64,000 bases of DNA from Rhipicephalus microplus (taxonomy: Eukaryota; Arthropoda; Arachnida; Ixodida; Ixodidae), in assembly GCF_043290135.1 (NCBI RefSeq), contig NC_134710.1, positions 285,627,276-285,691,275 of the forward strand, in the 5' to 3' direction. A model generated the notes under the pieces. The model made no database searches. It was not told where the DNA came from and saw nothing but the letters and a program-made list of their open reading frames with translations. Of the stretch, positions 47,328-61,632 are shown one piece after another (positions within the stretch are counted from its first letter, which is position 1; every line of letters begins with the position of its first letter). The position numbers and the translations under genes are program-made.

Positions 47328-48113
47328 ACCAAACTTGGCATATGTGAAGCTAGTTAAACGCCGCGAGCTCATCATGAGCGTGGCGTGTAGTTACGTTCTT
47401 ACACGACACGCATCTCATGATTATCATTTCTGCACCAGTCATATACTTTCGTCATTCATTTACGTCCCATAATACCAAATTTGGTATATGTGAAGCTACT
47501 GAAAGGGCCGCGAGCACATCATAAGGGTGCCGTCTAGTTGTGTTCTCACATGGCACGCACTCATGATTATCATTTTTGCACCAGTCATATACCTTCGTCC
47601 TTTATTCACGTCCCATATGACCAAATTTGGTATATGTGAAGGTAGTTAAACGGCCGCGAGCACATCATGAATGTGGCATGTAGCTGTGTTCTTACATGAT
47701 ACACATATCATGATTATCATGTTTTGAGGAGTCATTTATCTTCGTCGTCCATTCACGTCAGGTAATACCTAATTGGGTATATGTGCAGCTAGCGAAACGG
47801 CCGCGAGTGCGCAATGAGCCTGGCGTGTAGTCAGAACATACATGATATGCATATCAAGATTTCAAAGTTAGGGTCTGTCACTTATGTTCACCATGCAGTC
47901 ATGTCATACCACACCGGTCTTGCAATATGTCATGTGAACGAAACCACCGCAAGAGCAGCAAGACCATGAAAGGTAAATCATTACACTCTTGACATGCGCC
48001 ATGATAGTCATGTTATGAAAAGTCATTTATGCTCCTCATACAGTCATTTTATGCCATACCAATTTAGGTATGATACCATTATCAATCCGAATGGACAGGG
48101 GAGCTAAAAGTCG

Positions 48114-48369
<256 letters not shown>

Positions 48370-48420
48370 CATGCACGCTCAAAGTCGCCGCAGTTCACCA
48401 AGAAATGCTTCAAATTTAAT

Positions 48421-49261
48421 GACAGTTCGGCTGAAAGAGCGACGAGGAACAAGGCAATCAAATATCCGTCCCCAGTGGCCGCATACTCGCGCCGATTCGA
48501 CGGATATATCGCTGTGTTGAAAGTTAACTTACGCAATGTATCGCTGTCTACCATAGATGGCATTTTAATAGTTGCCAAACAACACGTGTACTTCCGACTG
48601 GGCCCAGAGGCGTGCGCGTTTACGGGACAAGGTCGCTGACACGCGAATTCTAACGTCCCCAAAAATAACGTCTCAAGTCGATGTATCTATAAAACTCTCG
48701 ACACGTGTGTGAGTGTCTCTTAGGTCCTACGTATTAAAAAACTATACCAGCGCGGATGCCGCAACAAAAACACAAATGCTGTGTTTCAGAAAGGACACAA
48801 TCGACACTATATAGGCTTAACAGAAGCAGCGCATCGGCGACACCATAAACGTCTTCTGTTCAACACGTTTTTGGCATTCGTTCGTCAACCTTTAAGACAT
48901 GTTTCTCCAGCCCGTGTCTGGCTCTTGACATCTAAAAGGCGCTGCATAGACTACTGGCACAGAGTGTGCTGTTGGAATGCTGTACACGTTAATTCAACCG
49001 AGAATTTCCCCCGAAAACAACGCTCGAGTTATACCGAGGAAGACTTTGGGCTTCCAAGTATGGCACAAGGAATATCTATTGAGGAAAAGTTTTACAACAT
49101 AAATTGAGTATAGGCAAAGAACAAAGAAATAAAACCAAAGCGTGACGAGCTTTTATTTCGTCTGTTCACTTCTTCACTTCCCATGTGGCATTCTCTATTC
49201 TTGACGCCTTCTTTCAAGGACTTGTTGACAGGAAATAGTGGAAGGTATATATTGTGTTTTT
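48421..49261. other. Unassigned DNA
   Basis: No recognisable gene or repeat; a plus-strand ORF of 108 codons at 48781 has no domain. Confidence 0.4.
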
Positions 49262-49945
49262 TTTTTAAAGATGGTAGTCTTTCTTGGTGACCTTCGACAA
49301 GAAAATTTTGGTAGGTCTGTCCAGTTGTCTGTTTGTCCACCCTTAACGATACCGGGTACTCTGAACAGCACCAGCCGATACCCCAAACGGCCGACCCCGT
49401 CCGCTGGGTGCACCAATGTTGCTCAAGCTTCAGCGCTCAAACTTGTGCCATTGTCAATTAAAAAGCGATTATTGCGCGTATCTTAGGCACCATAACAACA
49501 CGTATATATTCTGTATGTGCGTCTTTTACAAAAAAGGCATACATAAGTAATTCTGATGACCGTAGCGTTTATCACGCTGCGCTAACCATGCAACGCTTGC
49601 GCGAAATAGGCAAATGTTTTCAACGCTTTGCTAAGACAACACGGTGGTGGCACCTACCCGTCGTCTTGCGTTCTACACTTTATCAGCTCAGACGGGTGCA
49701 CACACCCGTCTCCGAACCACACGCTTCGTTTTCAAAGATAGCGCTCATGTCCCAAGTGTGTCGTGACTTCATGCGCTCGTTCGCCTCCGCTGCACGTTCG
49801 AGGCACTCTAGCACAGTGCCTCCAGAATACCATGCACCGATGTTTTTGTGCAGAACATCAAATAAACGTTTTGTTCACTCTCTCCAGACGCAAGACTATC
49901 GTCTTTCGACGACATTTGCAGATTAACATGCAGATACAGGGCGAT
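49262..49945 (+). repeat. Second copy of the core of the 23.2-24.5 kb TIR element
   Basis: Aligns along almost 700 bp with 23640-24325. Shared blocks include 'gtttgtccacc', 'aaaaggcatacataagtaattct', 'catgcaacgcttgc' or close variants, 'cgctcgttcgcctccgctgcacg' and 'aacatcaaataaa.gttttgttcactctctccag'. Both terminal inverted repeats seen in the first copy are missing here, so it is a truncated copy. Confidence 0.85.
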
Positions 49946-52186
<2,241 letters not shown>

Positions 52187-52648
52187 ACTTATCCCACGTC
52201 GGCTTATTACTTGAAACCAATCGAAGTGTTTCTTGGCGCTTTTGAAGAAAAAAAAAGTCTGATCACTATATGTAATTCATTGGTCAAACTTTTTTGCCAA
52301 AGACTATCTGGGTAGATATTCCTCAGTTCTCATATGAATATTTTTCTTAGAAAAACTTTTCATTTGCGTGTAACTGAATCATTGATATATATGTGTGGTT
52401 TAACGTCTCAAAACCAACTTATCCCACGTGGGCTTATTATTTGAAACCGATCAAAGTGTTTCTTGGCGCTTTTGAAAAAAAAAAAAAATTCTGATCACTA
52501 TATGTAATTCATTGGTCAAACTTTCTTGCCAAAGACTATTTGGGCAGATATTTCTCAGTTCTCATATAAATATTTTTCCTAGAAAAACTTTTCATTTGCG
52601 TGTAACTGAATGATTGATTGATATGTGGGGTTTAACGTCCCAAAACCA
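52187..52648. repeat. ~231-bp tandem duplication including a SINE fragment
   Basis: Unit 1 (52187-52416) and unit 2 (52417-52648) share 'acttatcccacgt', 'tttcttggcgcttttga', 'ctgatcactatatgtaattc' and 'ttcatttgcgtgtaactgaat'. Both end within the Ruka 3' sequence '..tttaacgtc.caaaacca'. The break therefore lies inside a Ruka insertion, which continues only after unit 2. The units differ at several positions. Confidence 0.9.
52385..52416 (-). mobile_element. Ruka 3' end fragment
   Basis: About 32 bases of the reverse-oriented Ruka 3' terminus at the end of duplication unit 1; the rest of the SINE is cut off at the unit boundary. Confidence 0.8.
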
Positions 52649-52716
52649 CCATATGATTACGAGAGACGTCGTAGTGGAGGGTTCCGGAAATTTCGACCAA
52701 CTGGGGTTATTTAACA
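52612..52716 (-). mobile_element. 5'-truncated Ruka SINE
   Basis: Reverse-oriented 105-bp piece comprising only the 3' half of Ruka ('gggtttaacgtcccaaaacc' to 'ggttatttaaca'). It is flanked by taactgaat at 52603-52611 and 52717-52725, a 9-bp target duplication, so truncation happened at insertion. Confidence 0.85.
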
Positions 52717-52725
52717 TAACTGAAT

Positions 52726-53430
52726 TACTTTATATTTTTTGTTTGAAATAAAGTACTTCATGTTTTTTATTTCTCTGACTAATTCGTTTAATTTGCTTTG
52801 CATATGTACGAATGTTTCAGAGCCTATGCTCCTGCATGAACTGTTCGGCTTTGTGTATGCCAAACAATTTCACGCATTTCTCGCATAAATTACAATGCAC
52901 ACACAGGCTATCAACATATTTTATTTACAAATTTTGTGTACCATTAAGCTAAAAAGCATGGTAGACCGATACGCTTGTCTTTCTTTCAGTGTCCTTTTAT
53001 TTTCCAGGTGAAAAAAAGGAAAATGCAGCTGGCTGAATTGAAGAGATATGAAACCACATCTTCGGCATGCCCCGTGTGATGTTCTTCTCTAATTGAAGAG
53101 ATTTACACGAGGCATGCAGAAGTTGTATAAGGTCAATTCCACGCAGTTCATGGTGTGCTGTATGTTTGTGATAAAAGTCACGTTTGAAGGTTTACAGCAC
53201 AATCATTCAGCTTAGAAGTTTTTTCAATTACTTATATGGACACAAACATGCTATATCTCTAATAAAAGTTAAAATTTTAGGTGTCGCTAGTTACCATTTG
53301 CTTTAAGGATTTTTCTGTAACTTAGAAAAATACCGTAACCTATATGGTAGAAGTTATCATACTAAAAGGTAATGCGTAACCTTTAAATTAAAGATTCGAA
53401 TCTTAAAAATGTATGCCTCTACTAAAGATT
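52726..53430. other. Unassigned DNA
   Basis: AT-rich; nothing recognised. Confidence 0.4.
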
Positions 53431-53500
53431 GCGCTGTTAAGAGTGTAGAAAAGCGGCATTTCAGAGCCTTTTCTCTACACTCATTGGATAACCGCAGCGC
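53431..53500. repeat. Short foldback hairpin
   Basis: gcgctg..aa.gagtgtagaaaag (53431-53453) pairs with cttttctctacactc...cagcgc (53468-53500). It could be a small MITE. Confidence 0.55.
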
Positions 53501-53625
53501 TACAAACACACTTGCTCGAGTCACACTTTCTTTATAAGTCGCACTTGCTTATAAGTCGTAATACCGCGATTACTTTCCCGACATCAAGACTGCCTAAGGC
53601 AAGTCTGCCAACAAGTCCTAAGCAG

Positions 53626-53822
53626 TCGCTTGGCTTAGTGGTAGAATACTGAGCTGGCGCCTCGAAGATCTGGGCTTGAGCCCGACTGTGTCATTGGCGA
53701 TAGGTTTTTTTTTCTAATTTCGTGCGATGTGGGTACGGACACTGGCGGCGGCAGCGGCGACGGCGACAACTGTGGTGGCGCGTGATCCAAGCTGTGAAAT
53801 CATAACAGCTTTTGCCATAAGA
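53626..53822 (+). mobile_element. tRNA-derived SINE
   Basis: Head with A box tggcttagtgg (53631-53641) and B-box-like gggcttgagccc (53671-53682). It is followed by a T-run and 'ctaatttcgtgcgatgtgg', 'acggacactggcggcggc' and the end 'agcttttgccataa'. The T-run plus 'ctaattt' after the head is also found at 34088-34098, so the SINE families are related. Confidence 0.65.
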
Positions 53823-55201
53823 GTGCCCCAGAAGTGAGATGCGCCTATCCACAGATAGTCAAAAGTGACCGAAACACCACAACAGGAAGATATAATGCAA
53901 TCAGACGGTGACTCGTCACCGGTTCGGTGAACTGAGACGCAGTCCTTCTGAGACGACCCTATGGGTTGTATGCTGTGGGCCGCTGGGAAAAGCATTCCTC
54001 CTTTCTCACTATTTTTATGCTTTAGTGAGAAGTGAAACTTCAGAAACAGATTCTCGTGACAGAGTAATCTAAGCGAAAGTTGCATGGTCCCTTTTGAAAT
54101 GACTGGAAGGCAAGTGCCGTATTCCTTCTCTTCTCGGTCGACTGTATTGACTTTCCACCCTCATCCAAGAGACTTTCACCACTGGACGTCATTTTTCGTT
54201 GTCTTTGAGAACGAAGCCAATGAAAGCATTTTACGCGTATTTGACTGCGGTGTCATGCATGTCAAAAAACACGTTCAGGGAAAGGGGGCGCGGGCCTGGA
54301 GCGCAACCCCCAGGCGGCGCCCCTGCTTCATGCCAATGCTGATGCGTTCTAGCTTGTATGCAGTATATACAGTGTGCAGCCGTTTACTCAGGCCAAGCAC
54401 CTCACCACTACCATTCAGCACTACCAATAAAGTCTACGGGATGTAAGCAAGCCACGCACATGCGCAGCAAACATTGTTCCAGATTTAAGTACCTTGAAAT
54501 TTCAATGGTTGAGACAGAGCGGCCTTTTACCTACGTTTCATCACGCCAATGTGTGATATGTTTATTCCTCTTGGAATCGAGGTCGTGGGCCTTTGTTTGC
54601 TCCATCAGTAGCCACCGGTGACTGTGGTTACAGATAAACACATAGCAGCGTCTGAGATGCAGACCCGACCGCCCACTTCTACCCGAACTTGCGCATTCGA
54701 TTTGCTTACTCCACTGGCAGCAACAAATTGTGTAATGAACCATCGCTTCGCGCAATCTCACGCTGAAGACAATGCCTCAGGCCCCTTTTTTATTATTTGT
54801 GAGATCAGTTGTTTCTTCAGTCGCGCCTGCTATGCCTAACGCGCCGAAATTTTGGTAACGGTTCTGTGCAGACGCAACCGCAATTAGAGCAGTGTAGTCC
54901 CCATTACATCGCAGCCGATTGAGGCATGAGCACATTAAGCAAAAGCAACTACAAGTATCAGTTGGTAACTTATGGATGCCATAACGCACAATGAGAAATG
55001 ATAAATTCGAAGTGGGGCACTAGTGGCGAGGAGTGCAGCTATTTTCTTTTCTTTTTGGGGAAATCGGTGTACTGGCAATTCTCACCCTATATATGCGTGA
55101 AAGCAGACGCCAGAGAGATGCTTAGCTGACAACGAGACTCGAATTAATAGTGGGGGGGGGGGGGGGGCTAACAGCCGTTCCTACTGACTAAAAGTCTGTC
55201 G
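53823..55201. other. Unassigned DNA
   Basis: ORFs of 120-123 codons on both strands around 53714-54446 have no domains. A G-run is at 55151-55167. Confidence 0.4.
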
Positions 55202-55697
55202 CCTTAAAGGGACACTAAAGTGCAAAATAATTTTTCGCATGTTAGTCAAGTACGATTTCACAATCCAGAAATTACCACTCTTTCTGCGACATGACGCTTC
55301 ATAAGCGAAAAAATTCGCGAGAAGAAAACGCTGTTGGAGACGCCACCGTGCAATTCCCGCACCAACCACCGCGAGGTAGTAAATTTTGATGGCGTCTACT
55401 GGGTCCTGCATAGCTTCTACTCGAGCACATTGTCATCTATAGGTGGCATAAGCACAGCATACGAAGTTTCGAAAAATGTCAATCAGCCAATGTTGCGAAA
55501 ATACGAAATATACATTTTGAAATGCGTTACGGCGCGCGCAGAGATTTCGACGCAAAATTTAAAAATGAAATTTCAACCTTGATTTTCTCCACTAATAGTG
55601 ATTTTATCACAGTGTAACTTATGGCATGAGATGAGTTTATACGTGACAAGTTTATCAATCTAAACAAAATCGTCGTTTCTCTTTAGTGTCTTTCAAA
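55202..55697. mobile_element. MITE with TTAAAGGGACACTAAAG inverted ends
   Basis: The left end (cttaaagggacactaaag, 55202-55219) and the right end (ctttagtgtctttcaaa, about 55681-55697) are inverted repeats with few mismatches. The ~496-bp interior is AT-rich and non-coding. The TTAA at the left edge hints at a TTAA-targeting superfamily, but the right edge reads TCAA, so that is only a suggestion. Confidence 0.65.
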
Positions 55698-56303
55698 AGT
55701 GCTAAATGCAACTTCTGAGATTGTATGTAAACGTGACTGTCTACGAAGGCGCCATCAACCGTGTTTTGCTTGGCGTATGGCCGTGCGTGTACTAGCAATT
55801 GTTTTGTTGGGATCACTTATTGTACAATAAAATTATTCGTCTGTATATTATTACCTTGCAAAGATGCGAAAATTTATATCTTCGATTCTGCACTACAATA
55901 AAAAAGATTACGCTCTAAAGTTTTCGGCCCGCTAAAGAATTTGTAGTTACTCTTTCTGTGTTTCAAATAGAGAAGTCTCAACACTAACCTCCGCGAGCCA
56001 CTGGCGCTCGATTAAAGCATACAAGTGTACGTAATCAGCCCACGCAGACACTGTTGCTACCCGCATCGTTGTGCACGCTGAGAGGACATTTACTTCGAGA
56101 CCAGGGCCGGAAAGCAGCCACACATTTACAGTATGTGCTCTGCAACCCGCAGCGCACTCGTACAAATAGAGCACGTTTACTCAGTGGAGAAATCGATAGA
56201 GGCAAGTAGTTGGGAGAGTCTTACAAGAACTTTGAGACAGTGCCCAAAATACCCTTCCTTGTACATCGCGTATTAGAATTCTGCTTCTCCTGCTTCTTCT
56301 TAT
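55698..56303. other. Unassigned DNA
   Basis: Nothing recognised. Confidence 0.4.
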
Positions 56304-56332
56304 ATTATTATTATTATTATTATTATTATAAA

Positions 56333-56365
<33 letters not shown>

Positions 56366-56403
56366 TAAATGTAGTAGTAGTAGTAGCAGTAGTAGTAGTA
56401 GTG
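56304..56403. repeat. (TTA)n followed by (GTA)n microsatellites
   Basis: About 20 TTA units with one AAATA interruption (56304-56364), then about 11 GTA units with one GCA (56371-56403). Confidence 0.95.
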
Positions 56404-57640
56404 GTATTTAAGCGACGTGCACTCTAGCGTGCAACAGCAAACGAGGAAGCGAAGAATGTCAAATCTTGATTTTTACTGTTCCAAAACGCCCCGCTTGGCC
56501 CGGACGCTACGTCGGTCAAAGCTCGCGCGAAATACTTCAAATCGCGCTAGACTGTACGTTCACAGAACTTCTACTTCGGCTAGGTGTGCACATCATGGCC
56601 GAGCAACTGATCGAGGAAAATTGATCAGCTACAATTCAGTCAGCGAACATGATTTATCGTATCGAAAACGGGGAGACTCATACATCCATGCTTGCGGCCC
56701 TCACTCCCACTGGATGTTCGCCGCACATTAAGACTACTGACACGATCTTGAAAGAGCGCAAAAGGGCCATTTTTTGTGTTTCCTTAGTACGTGGTGTAAA
56801 CGCTCTCTACACACTGGAGTTGGATACTACGTGCTTTACTTTAATTTTAAATCTTTCATCATTCAGCATCTTCAAGCCAGTGCCACTGCAACCGAGATTA
56901 TTCCGACGAGTCGACACAGTTTCCCCGACTTCGCACTCTGCAACTGCATATAGTCTAAATTGCTGAAATCGCTTTCAGGGTCACTCGACGACAATTCACT
57001 CATCGTTATTTACGTGCACCACGAGTAGATAACTGATTTTCCGCTGGTATGTCGCGAGTTACGGTCCCCATGACGTCCCTGGTATGGCACGTTACTGTGA
57101 GCCACATTTCGATACGAAAACCGAATGTGTCTTTCAAGTAGTGGTAAAAAAGATGTAACCGATACATTCCTAGGTGCCACTATACTCCTTCCAGGTTTGT
57201 CGACGCCATTATTTTTTGTTTAGAGCAGCAGCCCAAAAAATTTTAAAATTCGTGTCAGTACTCTTATAAGCCTAGCGCTTTTCATGCAGGAACAACCCCG
57301 CCGTGCTTGCGCGGACTGCCAACATGCACCCTATGCGGCACTCGCACCGAGTAAAGGTCCACCGTGCCAATTGCAATGTATGCAGGAGGTAGCCCTCCAA
57401 ACATGGCTTGTCTGACATCGGTCAAGAAGCCGCAGCAGCCACCGCACTCATGAAAGAAAAGCATCAAAGTGGCAGCCCGGAAACAAACTCCTCGAAGTAT
57501 AAAATCCTAGCTCTTTTCCAAAGCTACATATACGCTGAAGTCCGGCTCTTACAGGCGTGTTGCAGCTTCGCTAGGGGCAGAACTCATGCCAAAACGCTCA
57601 GAATCATAAACCAAACGTCACTGTAACGTACAGATGACCA
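56404..57640. other. Unassigned DNA
   Basis: Two overlapping ORFs of ~105 codons around 56417-56966 lack domains. Confidence 0.4.
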
Positions 57641-57676
57641 TTACCTAACGGCGGCGAGTTACCTAATGGCGGCGAG
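57641..57676. repeat. Two-copy 18-bp direct repeat
   Basis: ttaccta(a/c)..ggcggcgag occurs twice in immediate succession. Confidence 0.8.
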
Positions 57677-58059
57677 TTGTTTCATACCGCCGTCACACGA
57701 CCACCACCAAACTCTGATAAACGCTGACAATGTAAATCTCCCTAGGGTGTTCGACGGAGATAGAGATGTGGCAGTATCACACGGCAATAGTTGCAGCGAG
57801 TGGCTCAGCTGGTGCTGTTTTATTTTCACGGAAATATCCTTACTTCATAACTAGTTGCTTTTCTTGTAAATCTTTGTTATCAGTGTTTGACGAAACCACA
57901 CTATTAAGTAGTTCTAAGCTATGAAAATTATTTCAAATGAAAATGCATTCGCTATCACGCGTTTGTCTGCATGCATGCATACACAATTTGTTATATGCCA
58001 TGCTAATTTTAACCTATATTCTTGTATGGTACGCAATCGTCGTGGCACAAGTGTGACTG
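57677..58059. other. Unassigned DNA
   Basis: Nothing recognised. Confidence 0.4.
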
Positions 58060-58506
58060 CAAAGAATTTTCATGTTGGTTTGACAACGCTCGTCTGCTGA
58101 TTCACCTACATCTTCTAAAGCAGCATCCCGATCAGCGGGTCGCAAGCGGATTGTTTCCTCCTGCCATTCGTGGTCGTGGATTGAGTAATCGTGACAGAGC
58201 GCTGTTTTATAGGTTCAGAGTTGGTGCTGTGTCAGTGCGCAAGCAAATATACCATCTAGGACGTGCTGACATTCCAATAGGTTCATCGTGTGGCTCCTGT
58301 GAGACACTAAAACGCGTCCTTTTAGAGCGCCCTAGATTCGTTGTGCAGTGAGCATGCTACTCAAAAAGACTATGGACTGATTGGACTTAGATGTACGACT
58401 CTTGACGATTGCTTGTTCCCAGGAGGGCGTGCTTCTAGGCGTGATCAGGCCCGTAGAGCCCTTTTAACTTTCTTAAATAAAACGAACTTGACGTCGCGTT
58501 TATAGA
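58060..58506 (+). pseudogene. LINE C-terminal region, degenerate
   Basis: The frame from about 58060 encodes HPDQRVASGLFPPAIRGRG, then RDRALFYRFRVG and the cysteine-rich end SSCGSCETL, which is characteristic of the zinc-knuckle end of tick non-LTR retrotransposon polyproteins. A stop lies at 58349-58351. The remaining C-terminus (YGLIGLRCTTLDDCLFPGG...RRALLTFL, stop 58504-58506) reads on in another frame, so at least one frameshift is present. The usual His and last Cys of the CCHC set appear as Arg (ETLKRVLLERP). No reverse transcriptase is present, so the copy is strongly 5' truncated. Confidence 0.85.
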
Positions 58507-58656
58507 TTTTTTCATGTGTCCTTATTTGTGTTTGCGCGTGTGTGATTTTTTCCTTCTTTTTCACTTTTCTCTTCTCTCTCCTTTTTTCTTCTCTCCCTTC
58601 TTCCTTTCCTCTTAATCTCCCCTTCTCGGAGGAGCAGGAAGGCGTTGTTCCCCTAT
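58507..58656 (+). other. LINE 3' untranslated region and pyrimidine tract
   Basis: T/C-rich sequence (58545-58618) follows the LINE stop codon. 'ggaggagcaggaaggcgttgt' near 58629-58650 looks like part of the LINE 3' end. The boundary to the next repeat is at about 58657. Confidence 0.5.
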
Positions 58657-58840
58657 TAGCCCAGAGAAGTTGGGGTAGCGCCGCCAGGCGGGCTGCCTGG
58701 TTCATGTCACGACAAGGATGCTTCGACACCTGCAGTGGCGCGCCTTATATAACATGCGCTCGCATCGTACGCTGTTCCGCTCTTTGCAATCGTCTTCTTC
58801 TTGACTCAAGCTTCAGATGAATGGCGAAAACAGCAACGAT
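58657..58840 (+). repeat. Promoter-like dispersed repeat, copy 1
   Basis: Matches 60378-60550: 'ttagccc.gagaagttgg.gt.gcgccgcc', a CpG-rich middle, 'cgctcgc.tcgt.cgctgtt.cgc', 'tctt.ttgactcaagct.cag' and an ATG at 58817-58819 followed by 'a.tg..gaaaacag'. It lies directly after the LINE 3' end. The open frame from the ATG continues for 144 codons with no domain recognised. Confidence 0.7.
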
Positions 58841-59929
58841 AATGCTCCTAGTAAAATGGATAAAAACTTCTCTTCAGCAGAATCACCAATGGTTATTGTG
58901 CTCCACCATACACTATGCTCAGGTTTGTGTTGTCGCGTTGCTAAACTCAAGGATGGGTTTGATTCTCAGCCGCATGCCGACGTGAGTGAAGAGCAAGAAT
59001 ATGTTTATGCTTGGATAAAAACTTATTCTACAGCGTGTCCCGTATTCAAGTCGTGGTTTTTGCACATAAGACAGGATATTTACAATAATACGCTGCTTTC
59101 TTCCCGAGCGGTTCTTTTCAGAGGGATGATGTTTTTACTTCCGAAAACCTTATTTGTATCGAACACAGGCGACTATCTGGCCACCGATTGTTTTTTTTTT
59201 TTGCCTGTGTACCAAGCTCTACGCACAGATGCAAGGGCTCACAAGTATTGAGGCTCGCAAAGCATCTCCAAAGCGCTTGACCGAGAATAACACAGCATCA
59301 GTTGTATTTGTTTTTCTTATGTATTCCATCACTCGTTTAGTAGTTTGACGCCTTCCTCGCAGTAATTTCGGGGCTTCATTTCAATAAACAAAACAGGTTG
59401 AGGTTAATTGCGAAAACAATGCAGAATTGTAGCAAAGGTGCTGTTACGCCTATAGACCCGTGCTTCATTAACTTCTATATGAATATGACCTGCAAGACCA
59501 GACACTATCTCATTGAGGCGAACACCATTTAAATCATACGTAGGCCACGTCACTGAGAGCACCATCGAAATGATTCACCATGCACGCTCCTTTAGCGCTT
59601 CCATCGTTTGTCAAACGACTGTTATCCTTAGTGCTCCCACGTGAATTAAACATTACCGCTTGTGATGTGGTGCCTGGTCGGGGCAGCAGTACAAGCATAT
59701 CGGAATATACGGCCACATAATTCCTGGTGACAAGTTGTTTAGAAGAAATATTTACGAAATTCAAGTACACTAACATGGCAGCGTTTCGCGGAACGTTTTG
59801 TGTTATCGTATGCATGTTGGATATATTAAAAACGTTGTTAGGGTGCATAATCTAACGTCTCTTTTAGCAAAACGCGCAAATTTGTCAAATCACCCGAACA
59901 GTGTGCATAAAAACCACAATGTATTAGTA
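58841..59929. other. Unassigned DNA
   Basis: Includes the open frame from 58817 (to 59251) of unknown nature. 59425-59445 'gcagaattgtagcaa' recurs at 61136-61150, hinting that the duplicated region may be wider. Confidence 0.35.
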
Positions 59930-60555
59930 AATTTGAAAATGTCCTAATTTTTATTTGTAATTTTTCAGGACACATGTTCTAATCCAGGAGCGAGCGCCAA
60001 GTTGTAATGAAGTTAGAATATCAGCGTATATACCTTTAGCACCAGTTTCGTGGCCTAAGCAGTGACACGAACGAATGATTTTTTTGTAATGTAACACCAC
60101 TTTCACAGCGAATCTCCCATTTAGGCGGGAGTTTGCCATTTAGATAATGGTAACTTTCTGCAACTCACTCAACGTTTCATAGTAGTGTAAAAAGCCACCT
60201 TTGGCATTGGTAGATTTTCATCGCATCAATGAGCATTTATCACCACCACATCGCGTATATGAGCGAGCACATAGCGGGTGCCAAAAAAAGGCGATAATCG
60301 GCCGCAAAGAAAATGAGTCCTTGCCGTGACATCACTTCGCCCCAACTTCCGCGCCGCCAGTGTTCGTTCTCAGGGCTAATTAGCCCCGAGAAGTTGGAGT
60401 GGCGCCGCCTGGCGGATGACGTCACGGCATGGTCTCTTCGATGCCAGCCGCGGCACGCGTACGCTCGCGTCGTGCGCTGTTTCGCGGTTTGCGATCGCTT
60501 TTTGCTTGTCTCAAGCTGCAGATGAGTGAAGAAAACAGAATTGGCAATGTTTCAG
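59930..60555 (+). repeat. Promoter-like dispersed repeat, copy 2 (longest)
   Basis: The upstream part (59930-60410) matches 62040-62505, including 'cagtgttcgttctc.gggctaat' (60358-60379). The downstream part matches 58657-58840. It contains a perfect CRE (TGACGTCA, 60417-60424), a CpG-rich stretch, an ATG (60522-60524) opening MSEENRIGNVSG, and a donor-like CAG/GTAAAA at 60553-60559. This would fit a promoter with first exon, carried by a mobile or segmentally duplicated sequence. No continuing exon was recognised. Confidence 0.6.
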
Positions 60556-61516
60556 GTAAAACAATAAAAAGTTTAGTTTTGCTTCTGCACAATCACGCGC
60601 TGGATCGTATGGCAATGTGAAAAGAGTGAAAATGGCTGTGACGCACTGTTAACCGCGATGATAGATTCCATTCGTGGCCACGACAGCCACGTACCGACGG
60701 GGGCGAAAATCAAGAACACGCCTCTGTTTGAATACAACAAACTCATTGACGCATAATCACGTGATTTAGAGTAAAAACTAAGACACCATATCTACATTAT
60801 TAGGATGAAATGTGCATGGGTGATTTGTTTCGGAGATATCAGGGTTTCTCCACTAGAATAATTTGTACCGGAGGAATCCATGTATTTACAGACAGCGCTT
60901 TCACAGGCCTGTGCGTGGAGTCCCGTGCTCGTGTTCAGCATCGAGTCTCCCAACACATATCGGAATACGCTCGCGTATGCCGAATTTCTCGTGTACTTGC
61001 TCACTCAACACTTTGTATTGATTCAGGTTTCTCTCGCAAAAATTTCGAAGGTTTGCTTGACCGAAATTATTGAGGTCAAGTGTTGTTGAGGTTAGGGGCG
61101 GAAATTCCTATTGCTGTCAGAATCTGTGTTCGTGCAGAATTGTAGCAACGTTGCGGTCGCGCTGCTAACTACCAGTTTCGACAGCAACCTCATATGTTGA
61201 ATTCCCTTTTAGTTGATTACCTATTGGGGGACATGGCATGCGAGACCAGTCGTCGCTTCATAGAGGTGAAGGTTGTTTATTATTACATGGGCCCAGAAGC
61301 CTCCAGGCTTGATGTTTTTTTTTTTTGGGGGGGGGGGGAAGGCACCTCCTTGAATCGGTCATTTTTCTCTCTGCACGGGGAAAAATTTCAGGGGTATTGC
61401 ACAGGCCCGATGTGCCGCCCTTCGGTTACGCCACTGCATGGGCCACGTCGGTGAGTCCTGCCATCGAAAAAAAAACATCTGCAGCAGCGTACATAACTTG
61501 GTGAGTCGGTTAAGCT
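60556..61516. other. Unassigned DNA with a GC-rich island
   Basis: A T/G run at 61315-61337 and 'cggttacgccactg' (61423-61436) resemble one end of the MITE family seen at 42459-42725. Confidence 0.4.
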
Positions 61517-61632
61517 CCATGATGTAAAAAAAAGCCAGCGCAAAAGACGACACACAAAAGAAAGAGGACACAGGACAAGCTGTGTCCTCCTTCTTTTTTG
61601 TGTCCCTTTTGCGCTGGGTGTCTTACACCATG
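61517..61632. mobile_element. Foldback element with ~53-bp arms
   Basis: Arms 61517-61571 and 61581-61632 are inverted repeats ('ccatgatgta', 'agccagcgcaaaag', 'aagaggacaca' against 'tgtgtcctcctt', 'cccttttgcgctgg', 'tacaccatg') with a 9-base loop. The outer 'aacttggtgagtcggtt' resembles the TTGGGCTAGTTGGTT edge of the other foldbacks. Confidence 0.8.
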
